The notes under the pieces are model-generated. The model was not told where the DNA came from. It did no database searches and was given only the letters and a program-made list of their open reading frames with translations. 41,090 nucleotides of DNA from Circinella minor (taxonomy: Eukaryota; Mucoromycota; Mucoromycetes; Mucorales; Lichtheimiaceae): NCBI GenBank assembly GCA_016758965.1, contig JAEPRB010000311.1, positions 1 through 41,090 of the forward strand, in the 5' to 3' direction. Below, piece by piece: positions 22,155 through 33,800 of this stretch (position 1 is its first letter; each line of letters starts with the position of its first letter). Position numbers and translations under genes: made by a program.

Positions 22155-23487
22155 ATGCAACGAGCACTTGTTCACCTTGACGAACCTTATACCCGAAATG
22201 CCGTTGTCAAGGCTTTACAACATAGTAAATTGGAATGGGACATTATACAAGACATTCCAGAAGACAATAGTGAAATTGATTTGATCTCGGCCACACCACC
22301 CATTGCATTACAATGGTTAGAGTATGAGTTGATCAACTGGTCTTTATTAGCTACGAAAGAAGAAACAACTATGGCCAATGCTTATTGTATTAGAAAGGGT
22401 TTGATCCGAAAGGCTCAATTTTCTTATAATGTATCAAAATATTTATCTAAAAATCCTGAAAGTATATTAAAACAAGCTATACCAGAGACTTGGCAATTTG
22501 AACTCGACCATATTGATTATATTGACGAAGCTTTAAATGAAGTATTTGAAGTCGAAAGGGATTTAAAAGAAAATGAAGACAAATCAGAAGAAGAAAAGAA
22601 GCATGTATTTATTATAAAACCAAGTATGGCTAATAAAGCGGCTGGTATCCATGTATTTGATTCACTTGATCAATTATGTTCTATTTTTGAAGAACCTGAA
22701 AGCGATGATGAAGAAGAAGAAGATGATGAATTATATGTTAATGAGGATCAAGAAGATTTGACTCAAGTACGAGAATGGGTGATTCAACGCTATATTAGTA
22801 ACCCATTACTTGTCAATAATCGCAAGTTTCATATTAGAGCCTATGTTTTGGCGATCTCTAATATCCAAGTATACCTTTATCGTGACATGTTGGCTTTGTT
22901 TGCACTTCGACCTTATGATTTAAATAATCTTGCTGACCCTTTGGCACATATTTCTAATACCTGTATACAAACAGATCAGGCTGACTTTGATGAAGATCAA
23001 TCTGTACGCTTATTTTGGGAACTCAACAAATTCGGTATAAAAGATCAGGATTTAGAACATATGTTTGATCAAATGCGTGATATTTTAAAAGATGTATTTG
23101 ATGCTTGTACAAGTGAAATGACTACATTCCAAGCGATTCCAAATGCTTTTGAATTATTTGGCGTTGACTTTTTGGTTGATGCTGATAATAAGGTTTACTT
23201 TCTTGAAACAAATGCTGTAAGTTTCTTCTCTTTCTTTTATAGGAGCTCAAATGGGAAATGTTTCGCTTTTTTTTTTTTTTTTTTAACTTGTATCTGTTTT
23301 TTTTTTTTTTTCATCAATCTAGTTCCCCGATTTCAAACAAACTGGATCAAAGCTTCAACATATTATTCAAGAATTATTTGATGCTACTGTTGAAACGGCT
23401 ATTGAACCTTTCTTTGGTGATCGACCTCTTAAACAGAATTCCAAATTAGTCAAAGTGTTTGATAAAAAATTACTTTCATTGCAATAG
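22155..23487 (+). CDS. Tubulin-tyrosine-ligase-fold protein, Pby1-like
   Basis: Two exons: 22155-23216 and 23323-23487; 408 residues. Residues about 1-70 are the small N-terminal TTL domain. The ATP-grasp core has HVFIIKPSMANKAAGIHVF (nucleotide-binding Lys and loop), EWVIQRYISNPLLVNNRKFH (Arg of the adenine/phosphate site), IRAYVLAISNIQVYLYRDML, and the metal-binding end FELFGVDFLVDADNKVYFLE followed by TNAFPDFKQTG. An acidic loop (EPESDDEEEEDDELYVNEDQ) is inserted before the QRYI strand. TTL-fold enzymes add amino acids to protein carboxyls. The fungal Pby1 group lies in P-bodies and its substrate is not settled. This protein lacks the SurE-like N-terminal domain of budding-yeast Pby1. The start ATG follows an A/T-rich leader 22080-22154. 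Confidence 0.85.
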
Positions 23488-23588
23488 AGAAAATAAAAGG
23501 CACCATTTATAGATTTTAAATTCTCTTTATTATTATTATTATCATTATTATTTATTAATTAATATTTAGAATTTATTGTTTTATATTT
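23488..23588. terminator. Shared 101-bp convergent gene end
   Basis: Stop codons of the TTL-fold gene (+) and PEX12 (-) face each other across 101 bp of AT-rich DNA with an ATT repeat at 23528-23549. AATAAA is present at 23493-23498 for the plus transcript. Overlapping 3' UTRs are likely. Confidence 0.45.
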
Positions 23589-25252
23589 TTACATTACATC
23601 AGCATAAACCTTTGTTAAACCTTCTACCCCTCGTTCAACCTTAGTCCATGTAACAGGGCAACGGTTATGTTCTTCAACATAATGATATGCACATGTATAA
23701 CAAAAGACATAACCAGATGGAAGTGCAGTTGGATTGTTGATAGGAGAAGTTAAACATAATGGACATGTGTTACGTGTATTTGGTACGGGTGTTCCTCGGG
23801 GATCAGCCTATATATATACATATTAATAATGAAATTTTTTTTTAATTCACTAGATAAACAAATCTTATCGAATATTAAATAATTTTACCTTTAACTTTTC
23901 TGGAGGAGGAATTGTGTTTTCTGCTTCACCATCACCAAGAGCGCCTGCATTACCTCCTCGTGCAAATTCAGATGAATACCACCATTCCAAGAATTTATAA
24001 AAGAAGATAGACATTGGTAAAAGAACCTTGAGAAATTCAATGACTTTACTAAATATACCAGACATGGTACTGAATGATGTGGATAAGAAAGATGAATTTC
24101 CATTTTTAGGTTGTGTTTGTGCTAACTTGTCATAATATGTTCTCTATATATTAAATTAGATCAGAATAATAAATATCCAAAGTTCCATTCCACATGAACC
24201 CAATTCTATCCCATCAAAAAAAAAATAATTCAGGATTCTTTTCTTTTATCTCTTTTCTATACTTACATAATCCGCCATACTCATCCGTTTAATTTCCAAT
24301 CCAATTAAATGTAACCAAGGTGAATAATATTTTGTTTTTCCAAAAAGATATGCAATATTATAAGCCAAATTAGATCCATGGTAAAGCATATTGATATAAG
24401 GGTATACTTTACGGAACAATTGTGTTAATCGAATAGCCAATTTACGTCTTGTTGGAGTATCCATATCTAATAATTCTTCTTGTTCTCTTTCCTCTTGTTC
24501 ATTTCCTCCAAGGATTGATGCTGATAAACCACCGGAGATTTGAGAATAAAACAGGTCCAGCCTGCATTTGACATAAGGTAAACCTACCAAGACCAATAAT
24601 GACTTGTTGATCTGGTTACGTGTTAATGGAGGTGTACTAGATTGTCCACCGTTGACAGCTGCTGCAAACTTATTATTATTTAAATAAGCAGAAGAAACCC
24701 TTTTTAAACCATAAAAATTCTCGGCAAATGATGCTCCTATATAATAATTATTTCGTAACTGTCAGTTTTTCCTTTTGAATATATATATATATCTTGCCAC
24801 AAAACCTCCCCTCCCCTTTCCTCTACTTGTATATACATATTTGAACAATATAACAATACCCCATTCTTTCAAGTAGTGTCGTTCAACAAAAAACATAAGA
24901 ATAGCATAAAATTCTTCATGGTTATTAACTAGACGAATAAGTAATCTAGGATATCGTTGAGCATAAATCTAATTTAGTTTTTTTTTTTTTTTAAAAAAAA
25001 ACAATTAATTTTTTTTTTCATCCATTGAAGTGTCTTGTAAAATAGTTCTTATATAGTAGATTCTCCCTCTCTCTCTTTCTATATATATATAATATATATA
25101 TATATAAAGAATAAAAAAAAAATAAAACTTACAGCAAGAACATATTGTACAGCAGGTTGAAGTAATTCACGTAACTTTTGTTGAGCATCCAATTCAAACA
25201 AAGAGGGACGATAAGTGTCCTCTTGTGAACCTAATGCACTCATAAACTCCAT
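23589..25252 (-). CDS. PEX12: Peroxin-12, RING subunit of the peroxisomal ubiquitin ligase
   Basis: Five exons on the minus strand: 25252-25133, 24968-24860, 24736-24267, 24143-23889, 23807-23589; 390 residues. The N-terminus reads [20 protein letters not shown], a typical PEX12 start. The Pex2/Pex12 membrane domain follows ([40 protein letters not shown]; a helix at [20 protein letters not shown]). The C-terminal RING has Cys at 333, 336, 354, 357 and 368 ([24 protein letters not shown]). It lacks the full set of eight zinc ligands, and this degenerate RING is normal for PEX12. With PEX2 and PEX10 it forms the channel-ligase that ubiquitinates the import receptor PEX5 for recycling. It is divergent from PEX10, with 274 bp between the start codons. 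Confidence 0.95.
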
Positions 25253-25526
25253 GATTGGTTTATTTGTATATGTATTATTACTATTATTATTATTAAAGCA
25301 AAAATTAAAAAAAAAAAAGGGAAAGACAAAAAAAGCTGATTAATGTCAACTGTTGAAAATAGCCATGAAAATTGGGTAATTATTATATCCGCTTTAAAAT
25401 TGTGGGGTATTTTTCTCTCATTTTACTATTAATAATAATAATCACGACCTTTTAGTAATAACGATTGCCCAAACACCTGTTCTTCTCTCTCACTTTTTTT
25501 TTTTTGCTCTTATTATTTAATTCATA
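25253..25526. promoter_or_regulatory. Bidirectional promoter of PEX12 and PEX10
   Basis: 274 bp separate the divergent start codons. The region has an inverted CCAAT at 25254-25258, just before the PEX12 ATG as read on that strand, and another (ATTGG) at 25371-25375 near the middle. A CT/T-rich leader precedes the PEX10 ATG. No strong TATA box was found in either direction. Shared control of both ligase subunits is inferred from the arrangement. Confidence 0.7.
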
Positions 25527-27344
25527 ATGTCAAATATAAACGATAGTAATAATAGTAATAATAATAATGCAAAACCAAATCCATTGGCTTTAAATTTTCC
25601 TTCAGGTGCACAACCTGATATAAGTAAGTGCATAAAAGAACAAAGAGAATGAATAAAAGTTGGAATCTAAAACTATATTTAATTCCTTTTATTATTATTA
25701 TTATTGTATGTAGTTCGTGCAAATCAAAAAGACGTTTATTATCTTACTATATTACAAGAACAAATGTCAACTGTTTGTCAACAATTTCTCGGTAAGTATA
25801 GCATCTAAATGACAAATAAGCAAAAAAATAAATAAAAAGAATTAGTTCACAAAAAAAGAGTAAAAAAAATAACTTGTAATGAAATAATAATAGGTTCAAG
25901 ACTTCAACATCAATGGCAAAAAGAAATTAACACATTATCTGACTTTTGTTACTATGGATTAACAACGTTACTTGGTAACATTTCTTTTTTTTTATTGGAG
26001 GGGGGGGTGTTTCTTTCTTTGTCATAGCAAACCAACTCATTATATGCAACATATACATTTTATTTATCTCGATTTATCCCATGTTACTTTTTTTTTTTTT
26101 TTTGTTATGTAGGAACCCAAACATTGGGAGAAGAATATTGTGATCTTGCACAAATCAATCAATATGCACAAACATATCCAGGTGTCATTGTAAATACTTT
26201 TTTCTATTTGTAAAAACTAAATTTTGAAAGGTTTCATTCAACGTTTTTTTTTTTTCGCACGTGAAAGAAAAACTGATATGTATATCAATTTTTTTTTCTC
26301 TTAGCGACGAGCAACACTTGTATTTGTACATACACTTTTACCATATATTTATTCACGTACGATAACGGAATTAAAACGACGTGGACGTCGACAACAACAT
26401 GTACGAAATGATAATAATAATGAATCTATAAGTTTAAAAGATCGTGCATCAAAATTTGCTACTGTTTGGTTACAACCATTACAAGATTTCTTTGTAAAAA
26501 ATGTACAACCTATTCATTTAGCAGTATTTTACTTTTTTGGTGCTTATTATAACTTTTCAAAACGGATAACTGGTACTCGATATGTAAGCAAAGAAGAATG
26601 GGATTTTGAAATAATATTTGAAGGGTGGATTTTGGTGATAGTTGCAACGTAAAAAGGACAGTAAAAAGATCAAGGTGTAAATTATCGGGTGATGATGACT
26701 GTGGAGTTCAAATGTATTCTTATTTATTTTTTCTTTTAATATTATAGATTTTTACTCGTCAATTGGGACCTCATGAACAGCGTGTTGGATATGAAGTTTT
26801 GGGTGTATTGATTATTGCTCAATTGGCTATTCAAGGTTCTTTGTCATTAAAGAAACGTATGGAAGCACGTAAACGCATTCAAGAAGAAGAAAAACAAGCA
26901 ATTAAAGCACAAAAAGAAGAACAATCGCTTATTGCTGAAAATAAGAATGAAGCAGTAGAAGATGTAAAAGAACTTGTAGACGAAGATGATTTTGACTTTA
27001 TGGATAAATTCGAAGAAGAAAAGGATGAAGCAGAAGAAGAAGACGATCTTGATGAGGATGAATTACAAACACTTAAATGTGCATTATGTCTTGAACCTCG
27101 TAAAGTAACTACATCTACACCTTGCGGTCACTTGTTTTGCTGGTCATGCGTGATCGAATGGTGCCAAAATAAGGTAAGGGGAGAAAAAAAAAAGTGATAT
27201 GTACGCCACATATATACGAATATGCAATCGATTGGCATATTTATTTACATTTTATATATTTTTATTATTATATTATAGCCTGAATGTCCACTTTGTCGTA
27301 GTTCAGTGAACATTTCACATTTGATACCATTAAACAACTTTTAA
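25527..27344 (+). CDS. PEX10: Peroxin-10, RING subunit of the peroxisomal ubiquitin ligase
   Basis: Seven exons: 25527-25623, 25714-25791, 25894-25974, 26113-26189, 26305-26583, 26748-27173, 27279-27344; 367 residues. An Asn-rich leader precedes the conserved start of the Pex domain ([18 protein letters not shown]). Membrane-domain landmarks are [40 protein letters not shown] and [18 protein letters not shown] long charged, Glu-rich linker leads to a canonical C3HC4 RING at residues 315-352 ([20 protein letters not shown]), ending [12 protein letters not shown]10 is the ligase subunit that pairs with PEX12 to polyubiquitinate PEX5 in the peroxisomal membrane. Exon 4 ends at an ATT|GTAAAT donor, which keeps the frame; a GTGTCA donor 7 bases upstream would not. 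Confidence 0.95.
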
Positions 27345-27653
27345 ATTATTATTAATAATAAAAATTGATAATTCACATTCTTTTGTTTCTTTTTTTATAT
27401 TTATTTGGTTAATGTTTTTTTTTTTTACGGATAATCGTTTATCGGTGGTACCGGGATAGCGCTCTTTTCGCACGTTTCCTGTTATGGAATAAGTTAAAAA
27501 TAAGGAGGGGTTACAGCATGGAAATACACACACACCCCACACTAAACATTAGATAAATAGATTTCAACCCTTTTTTTTTTTTTTTCTTTCTTTTTTTGCT
27601 CCTTTATTTTCTTTTTTTAATACTATTGTAAATAAAATAATAAATAGATAACA
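27345..27653. other. Spacer between PEX10 and the FAH-fold gene
   Basis: 309 bp. The middle (27425-27490) is less AT-rich than the surroundings, with an inverted GATAATCG/CGTTTATC-like stretch and a GGTACC. The rest is T tracts and an A/T-rich leader. No open frame of note and no recognised RNA gene. Confidence 0.45.
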
Positions 27654-29051
27654 ATGTCTAATTCAACAGTAAGTAAACTATTTTATTTATGAAAAACAAC
27701 TTACTTATACAAAACTGATAACAAAATTGTTATCGTTATAATAGATCAGCACCCAGTGGACACACCTTATCCGGTACGATTTTTTTTTTTACATACAATA
27801 TATACGTATTGTAGACTTATCTTTCGTTTACATGTACTTATTAACTCACACGTATAATAAATATTATTATATTAGATTTGAGGATGAAATTGGAAATATT
27901 CATTATGGTCAACCTATTTTGAAAGGATCACAACTTACTGCTTCAGATGTGAGTGGCGGTCAATTAAAAGCTTATTTGATTGAAGGTGACATTTTTGGTA
28001 CCCATCGAGTAACAAGTACCATTGTATCAGTTAAAAAGGTAAAGTTATAAAATAAATGACTACCAGAATTTAATAAAGTTCTTTGAATGTAACCTTTTTT
28101 TTTGACCCTCTTTGTTGTATATATAGGTACTTGCACCCATCCTTCCACCCTTCTATCGAGGTATTGGGTTAAACTATCGTCGTCATGCGGAGATTGTCAA
28201 AGCCAAAACTCCACAAAACCCTATTGTATTTGTAAAACCTCCAAAATGTACTGTTGGACCTTTGGATTCCATTGTTATTCCTACCATATGTCAAGATTCT
28301 CAAACGGATTATGAAAGTGAACTTGCTGTGGTTATTGGTAAACCATGTAAGAATGTATCCAAAGAAGAGGCATTGGAGTATGTTGCTGGTACGTTAATGT
28401 GTAATTTTTTCTTTTTTTTTTTAAAAAAAAAAAACAAATAAAAGTGAATATACCAATACCATGATAGGAAAAAAAAATATTAATATGACAAGGAAATCCT
28501 GGGATGCGTTTCAACATATATAGGATATACTGTAGGCAATGATGTGAGTGCACGTAAATGGCAAACACAATTATGTGGAGGTCAATGGTGCTTTGGTAAA
28601 GGTTTTGATACATTTAATCCACTTGGTCCAATGATTGTTTCCTCCAAGGTTATCCAAGATCCAAATAATTTACGTCTTGGTACCAAAGTCAATGGAAAAG
28701 TTTTACAGGACTGGAATACGAATGATATGAGTATGTATTATTTCCTACTTTTTCTTTTTTTTTTCTTTTATTACATGGTGATTGATGATTATTAATAATA
28801 ATCCAAAAAAAAAAAATTACATCAAATCTATATGTATAGTTTTCGATGTGGCAACTATTGTTAGTTTCTTGTCACAAGGATCTACATTAATGCCAGGAGA
28901 AGTCATTTTAACTGGCACCCCACATGGTGTTGGATCTATCTTATCACCCAATGTTTGGCTCAAGGATAAAGATGTTTGTGAAGTTTTCATTGATGGCATT
29001 GGAAGTCTTGTAAACCCTGTTGTTCACGCAAAGAGTTCAAATAAATTGTAA
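27654..29051 (+). CDS. Fumarylacetoacetate hydrolase-fold enzyme (FAHD2/acylpyruvase-like)
   Basis: Six exons: 27654-27668, 27745-27773, 27876-28038, 28127-28388, 28524-28730, 28840-29051; 295 residues. The N-terminal small domain runs to about residue 70. The catalytic FAH domain has GIGLNYRRHAEIVKA, PIVFVKPPKCTVGP, the metal-site acidic pair in YESELAVVIGK, then GYTVGNDVSARKWQ with the third acidic ligand. It closes with FLSQGSTLMPGEVILTGTP followed by HGVG. Family members cleave C-C bonds of 1,3-diketo acids or decarboxylate oxaloacetate, using Mg. FAHD2-type is the best match by length and the WQ/QWCFGKGFD segment, but the substrate is not determinable. Exons 1 and 2 are only 15 and 29 nt, so this start is less certain than the rest; it does supply a reasonable N-terminus (MSNST, then STQWTHLIRF). 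Confidence 0.9.
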
Positions 29052-30800
29052 ATAACCCATATATTTTAATATATGATCCTTTTCCCTATCCATATGGGTG
29101 TTCTTGTGATATCCATTTTTTTTTTTTGCAAGTATATGTTACCTTGTTGGGGAGGATGTAATAATTTTAGACACACTTGAAAAAAGTATAAGATTAAAAA
29201 AAAAGTGCCAGTTTTTTTTTTCAGTTTGTTTCTCACAATACCTTCCCTTTATGAGTTTTTTTTTAAGATAATTGTATGTCGTACGCCTTTCTTTATCTTC
29301 TAAAAGTTTGACGGAGATCCATGTTAAAGTTTTAAACACTCTAAAAAAAATAAGGACGTTGTATCTTTTTTTTTTTTTTTTTTGATTACAGCATTACGAC
29401 GGAGCTTAGACATTTAACCCGATTAGGTCAAAAAAAAGGGGATTTAAAAAACCAATGCTTCAGAGCTTGTATTATAGTGTTGTAACATTGCACTCGTTGA
29501 ATATTGGGTATCATATCATTTTAAAATGTATCAATGTTAGTGACATATTTACAAAATATAATACAATATGAACAAGGAACTACCCATTATTTACCTATTT
29601 TTTTTCTTTTGTATAACTAATCTTCTTTGTTCTAGTATTATTTTCGAGATATCTATAATATAGAAAAATAAAGGATAAAGATGGTGAAGTATATAGATCC
29701 AATGTAAAAGTTACAATATTCACTGTATCCAAAAAAAAAAAAAAAAGTAGAAGAGAGAAAGAGCGTTGCTTCAAAATATCACATGGGATACGTATTACAC
29801 TTTTTTGTTCGGACAAAAAAAGTGTGGATAGTGCAAAAAATTCCATTCAATAATTCGCTATCTCCTATGATTGCTTTATACATTGAAAATAATGTTATCA
29901 TGTAAAACATGCATGGATACTGATCTGCTAGAAGAGAAAAAAAAAGTAAAAAGAAAAAAAAAAGAAAAGAGAAATGAAATCGGATTTTGTTCTTGATGAA
30001 ACAAAACCTAACAAACTTGTTGGCCGGCGGAAAAAAAAAACTGAATGACAATAAACAAAATGTTAAAAATGTCGTTGTCAATTATAACTTTTTATCATCG
30101 AGTTTATAAGCTATACTTTGATAGTATTGTATCATGAGAGTATGAAGCGATAATCATATAAAAGCAGTTTTCGAACAATTAAAAGAATGGGAAAAGATGG
30201 ATGAGAGACAAAAAAAAAAAAAAGGCATCTAGTTTTTTGTTTTTCCTTTTTGTTATTTTTTTTTCAGCCACACCATCATCACGTTCTTTTCATCCATGGC
30301 AATAATGATATACCTTTGTATATCAATTACAACATTCCTCAATAACAATGTTTACTTTCTTCATATAATAAATGATACATAAAACAGATGAAAGAGTTAG
30401 TTGTATGGGATAAGTTTTTTGATCTGGATGGAATATCATGGATTTGATGTAGTAAAATGATCTTTTTCATTAAAGTCAATGAAATGAAAGGTATCAATAA
30501 TGCTAATAGAAGTAAACAAATCAATTGGTTCTCATGGTAACTAGAGAAAGTTATTTTATTACCATGACATTGAGCAAAGAAAAAAACCATTGCAACTTGT
30601 TTGAGATGGGGTTCTAAAAAAAAAGGAATATATATTTGACTGCAACCAACCCCCCTCCTCCTCACTCAAATCCATTTTTTTCTTCTCTTTCTTTTCCGCT
30701 CAACAATCTCATTTCTACTCGAGTAAAAAAAAAAAAAGGGTTACCAAACTAACCTTGTAATTGTACGCGACTTTTTTTTCTTTTACTTTTTCTTCCGAAT
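29052..30800. other. 1.75-kb gene-free region upstream of the Snt2-type gene
   Basis: AT-rich with many A and T tracts. Open frames are short and rich in Phe/Lys, with no family resemblance. One X-box-like palindrome is at 30528-30541. The last 80 bp before the ATG at 30801 are CT-rich and then T-rich, a plausible leader. No tRNA or mobile element recognised. Confidence 0.55.
30528..30541 (+). promoter_or_regulatory. RFX X-box-like motif
   Basis: GTTCTCATGGTAAC matches GTTNCCATGGYAAC at 13 of 14 positions. It lies 260 bp before the ATG of the Snt2-type gene. A weaker related palindrome (ATTACCATGACATT) follows about 20 bp downstream. Confidence 0.38.
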
Positions 30801-33800
30801 ATGGCTGATTCAAGAATGGTAACCGATCCCATTGTTGAAGCAACACTTATGGACGGAACAACCATCGCCGTTAATGGTATTTTATTTTTATTTCTTTTTT
30901 TATTTTGAAAGAGAGTAAGACCAAAAAAATTACAACATATTGGAAAGACCCGAATATATATATTTGACCCAGATACTTTATTTTCTTTCTTTGATATCAT
31001 ATACATATATATATATATATATATATAGACCATGTTTATTTAGCACCGGAACATTTAGGTGAGACTTATTATATTGGGCGAGTTATGGAATTCTGTGGCA
31101 ACAGTAAACGAAGAGGTCTCCAGGCACGCATTGCATGGTACAATCGACCAAGAGATGTCATTAGTCGTAAAAATCATGATCCTCGATTATTAGTTGCTAC
31201 CATGCACTCAGATCTGAATCCAATATCCTCCATCCGAGGTAAATGTACTGTAACCCATCGTTACTACATTCCAGCAGGACAACTTGATAAGTATAAACAG
31301 CGGGATGATCATTTTTATTATCATCAATTGTATGATCGCTATATGCAGCGCGTATATGATATAGTTCCTTGTGAATTAGTTCAAAATGTACCAAAAGATG
31401 TACAGACTGCTTTAAGGGAACGGTATCAATTTATCGTTGTTGAACAAGGAAAAGCAGCTGAATTGACTATAGCAAGACGTACTTGTTGTGTTTGTCATGA
31501 TTGGTGTGCCAGGTGAGTCTAGCTTTATATTTTTTTTTCTCTTCTCCTTCTAGCCATCATCAATTATTTTTCCCCCCAAAAAAAAAACTTTACCCCCCCC
31601 CATGAAAAAAGAGTATTGTTAAAATCCTTCATTCTTTTTACTCTATATTTTGATAAATAATATTTTATTTCTCTAACATACGCATACGCAAAACTTTTTT
31701 TTAATGCATATATCTATATAGTGCAAGTTCAGTACGATGTGCAGCATGTCAGAAAAATTATCATATGGGATGTTTGAATCCACCTTTACTTCGAAAACCA
31801 TCAAAAGGTTTTGCTTGGCAATGTGCTTTTTGTTCAAGAAAAGAAATGTTGGAAGTTTCTAATACACCCTCTCAATCAAACATTGAGTTACCAAATACTA
31901 CAAAATCACCACCATCCTCATCCTCACCATTGTCAGAACCAAAAATTACGATTCGAGTACCATTATCATCTTCTTCACCACCCATTTCATCTGCTAGTAC
32001 TGCAACTACTTCTAATAGTGATAATGATACAACAACAGGACTTCAATCATCGTCAACTATATCATCAAGACGTCCTACACGTAATGCTACTCGCCAAACT
32101 ATACAAAAAGGTGATTCACCCATTGCCGCTCCTCAAATAACCACTAATGGACAAAAACAACCTGAACTTAAACTGAGGTTGCAGATGAATGGTATCGACA
32201 AAGGTACACAAACAAGATTTCGAAATTTTGTGTTTAGTTTATGTCCACGTGTAATTAAATTATATACTGATTTTCCTTCTCTCTCTGGTTTTATTTTTTT
32301 TTTCTCTCCACCCCACATCGTAAAAAAAAATACACACATCTCTGTTACAACTGAATAGATCGTCCACAAGATCAACATCGCATGACTAATATGTGGCCTT
32401 TTCGATATTTTGGTGTTCATACTAATATTAAAGATATCCTTGGTAATTTATTTATTATTATTAGTATTTAGTGCGGAAATACAAATAATTTAATGTGATT
32501 TCCCTCTTTTTTTTTTTTTTTTGGCAGATATTGACGACCGAATATATCCTCGAGCGCGGAGTCGATTGGGAGCGAGGTATCAGGCTGATCCTATACCCGA
32601 TCAAATCAACACTTCTAAAAAAAGTCCTGCTGAACCTCCCATTAATCATCAACCTTCTCCACCAAAGTTACGTCCAAAACGCTTTGAGAAAAAAACTCGT
32701 CCACGTTCGAGAAGAAGAACAGGTAACATCCCCCCCTGAAATCGAGATATGAACATACTCCCTATGAGAAACAAGATTAGAAATAACTTGGTATACTGAA
32801 ACAATTCATATGTGTATTTTGCATAGAAGGAAGTCCCAATTATGGTCGTTCTCAATCTGCTTCTGAAGAAAATGTGGAAGAATCAGGTCCTATTGAACGA
32901 GGCACAGATGCTACACTTACACCATTATTTCATCCAAATCGATTAACTGATAAACAACGTATGTAGTTTTTTTCTCCTTTTTGACAATAACAATACATTA
33001 TATAAATGAAACTATACTAACATTATTATTATTATTATTAGTGGATGAATATATGAATCAAGCCAAATCACTTCCTACATTACCACTTCCACCTTATTCG
33101 GGAGACCTGATGGATCGAGCCTTACTTTGTCTTGAGCACTGTGATTATGATACCGAGGCAGCACTGGAAGAAATGCGTAAAGTGGATGAAAGTGACTTTG
33201 TACATATTGTAGAATGGACACCAGAAGAGGTAGAAGCATTTGAAAATGGAATTAAACAATATGGTCATGATTTATATCACGTGGGTCGAATGGTACCTAG
33301 CAAAAAGCATGCGGATGTTGTACGATATTTTTATCAATGGAAAAAGACCGATCGATACGAGCCTGTTTATATTCACTGGACCAAAGTATACAAACCAACC
33401 AAAAAATTCAAAAAGTTTGGTAATCAAGCTAGTAGTGGTGAAACAAAACCTTCGCCGATGGGTTCACCTATTAACAAAAATGACTCTACTGCTATGGAAA
33501 TGGATGATTCTGAAAGTGAAATGGATAGTGGTGAAGAATCCGATCCAACCGTGATACATGCAAGTACGCAAATAGTAAAGAATTTTCAATGTGCCAATTG
33601 TCAAAGTCCAGACTCCAAGATATGGCGGCGATTACCTACTGATCTTGATAGAAAACGTAAACAGTTTCGTCAAGTATTATGTAATGAATGTGGGGAGTTT
33701 TGGTTAAAGTATGGTATTATGCGTAAAACAAGTGTGGAAAGGACTCTTCAGCGCGGAAAACCACGTGGATTGAAAGCAAATGGTGATGCAGGTGCTAACA

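Noticed and set aside
27420..27540. Less AT-rich patch between PEX10 and the FAH-fold gene as a transposon relic
   Set aside because: No terminal repeats or target duplication were found; composition alone is not evidence.
29139..30665. Minus-strand open frames of 66-108 codons
   Set aside because: Phe/Leu/Lys-rich composition from T tracts, no recognisable domain, and some depend on non-ATG starts.
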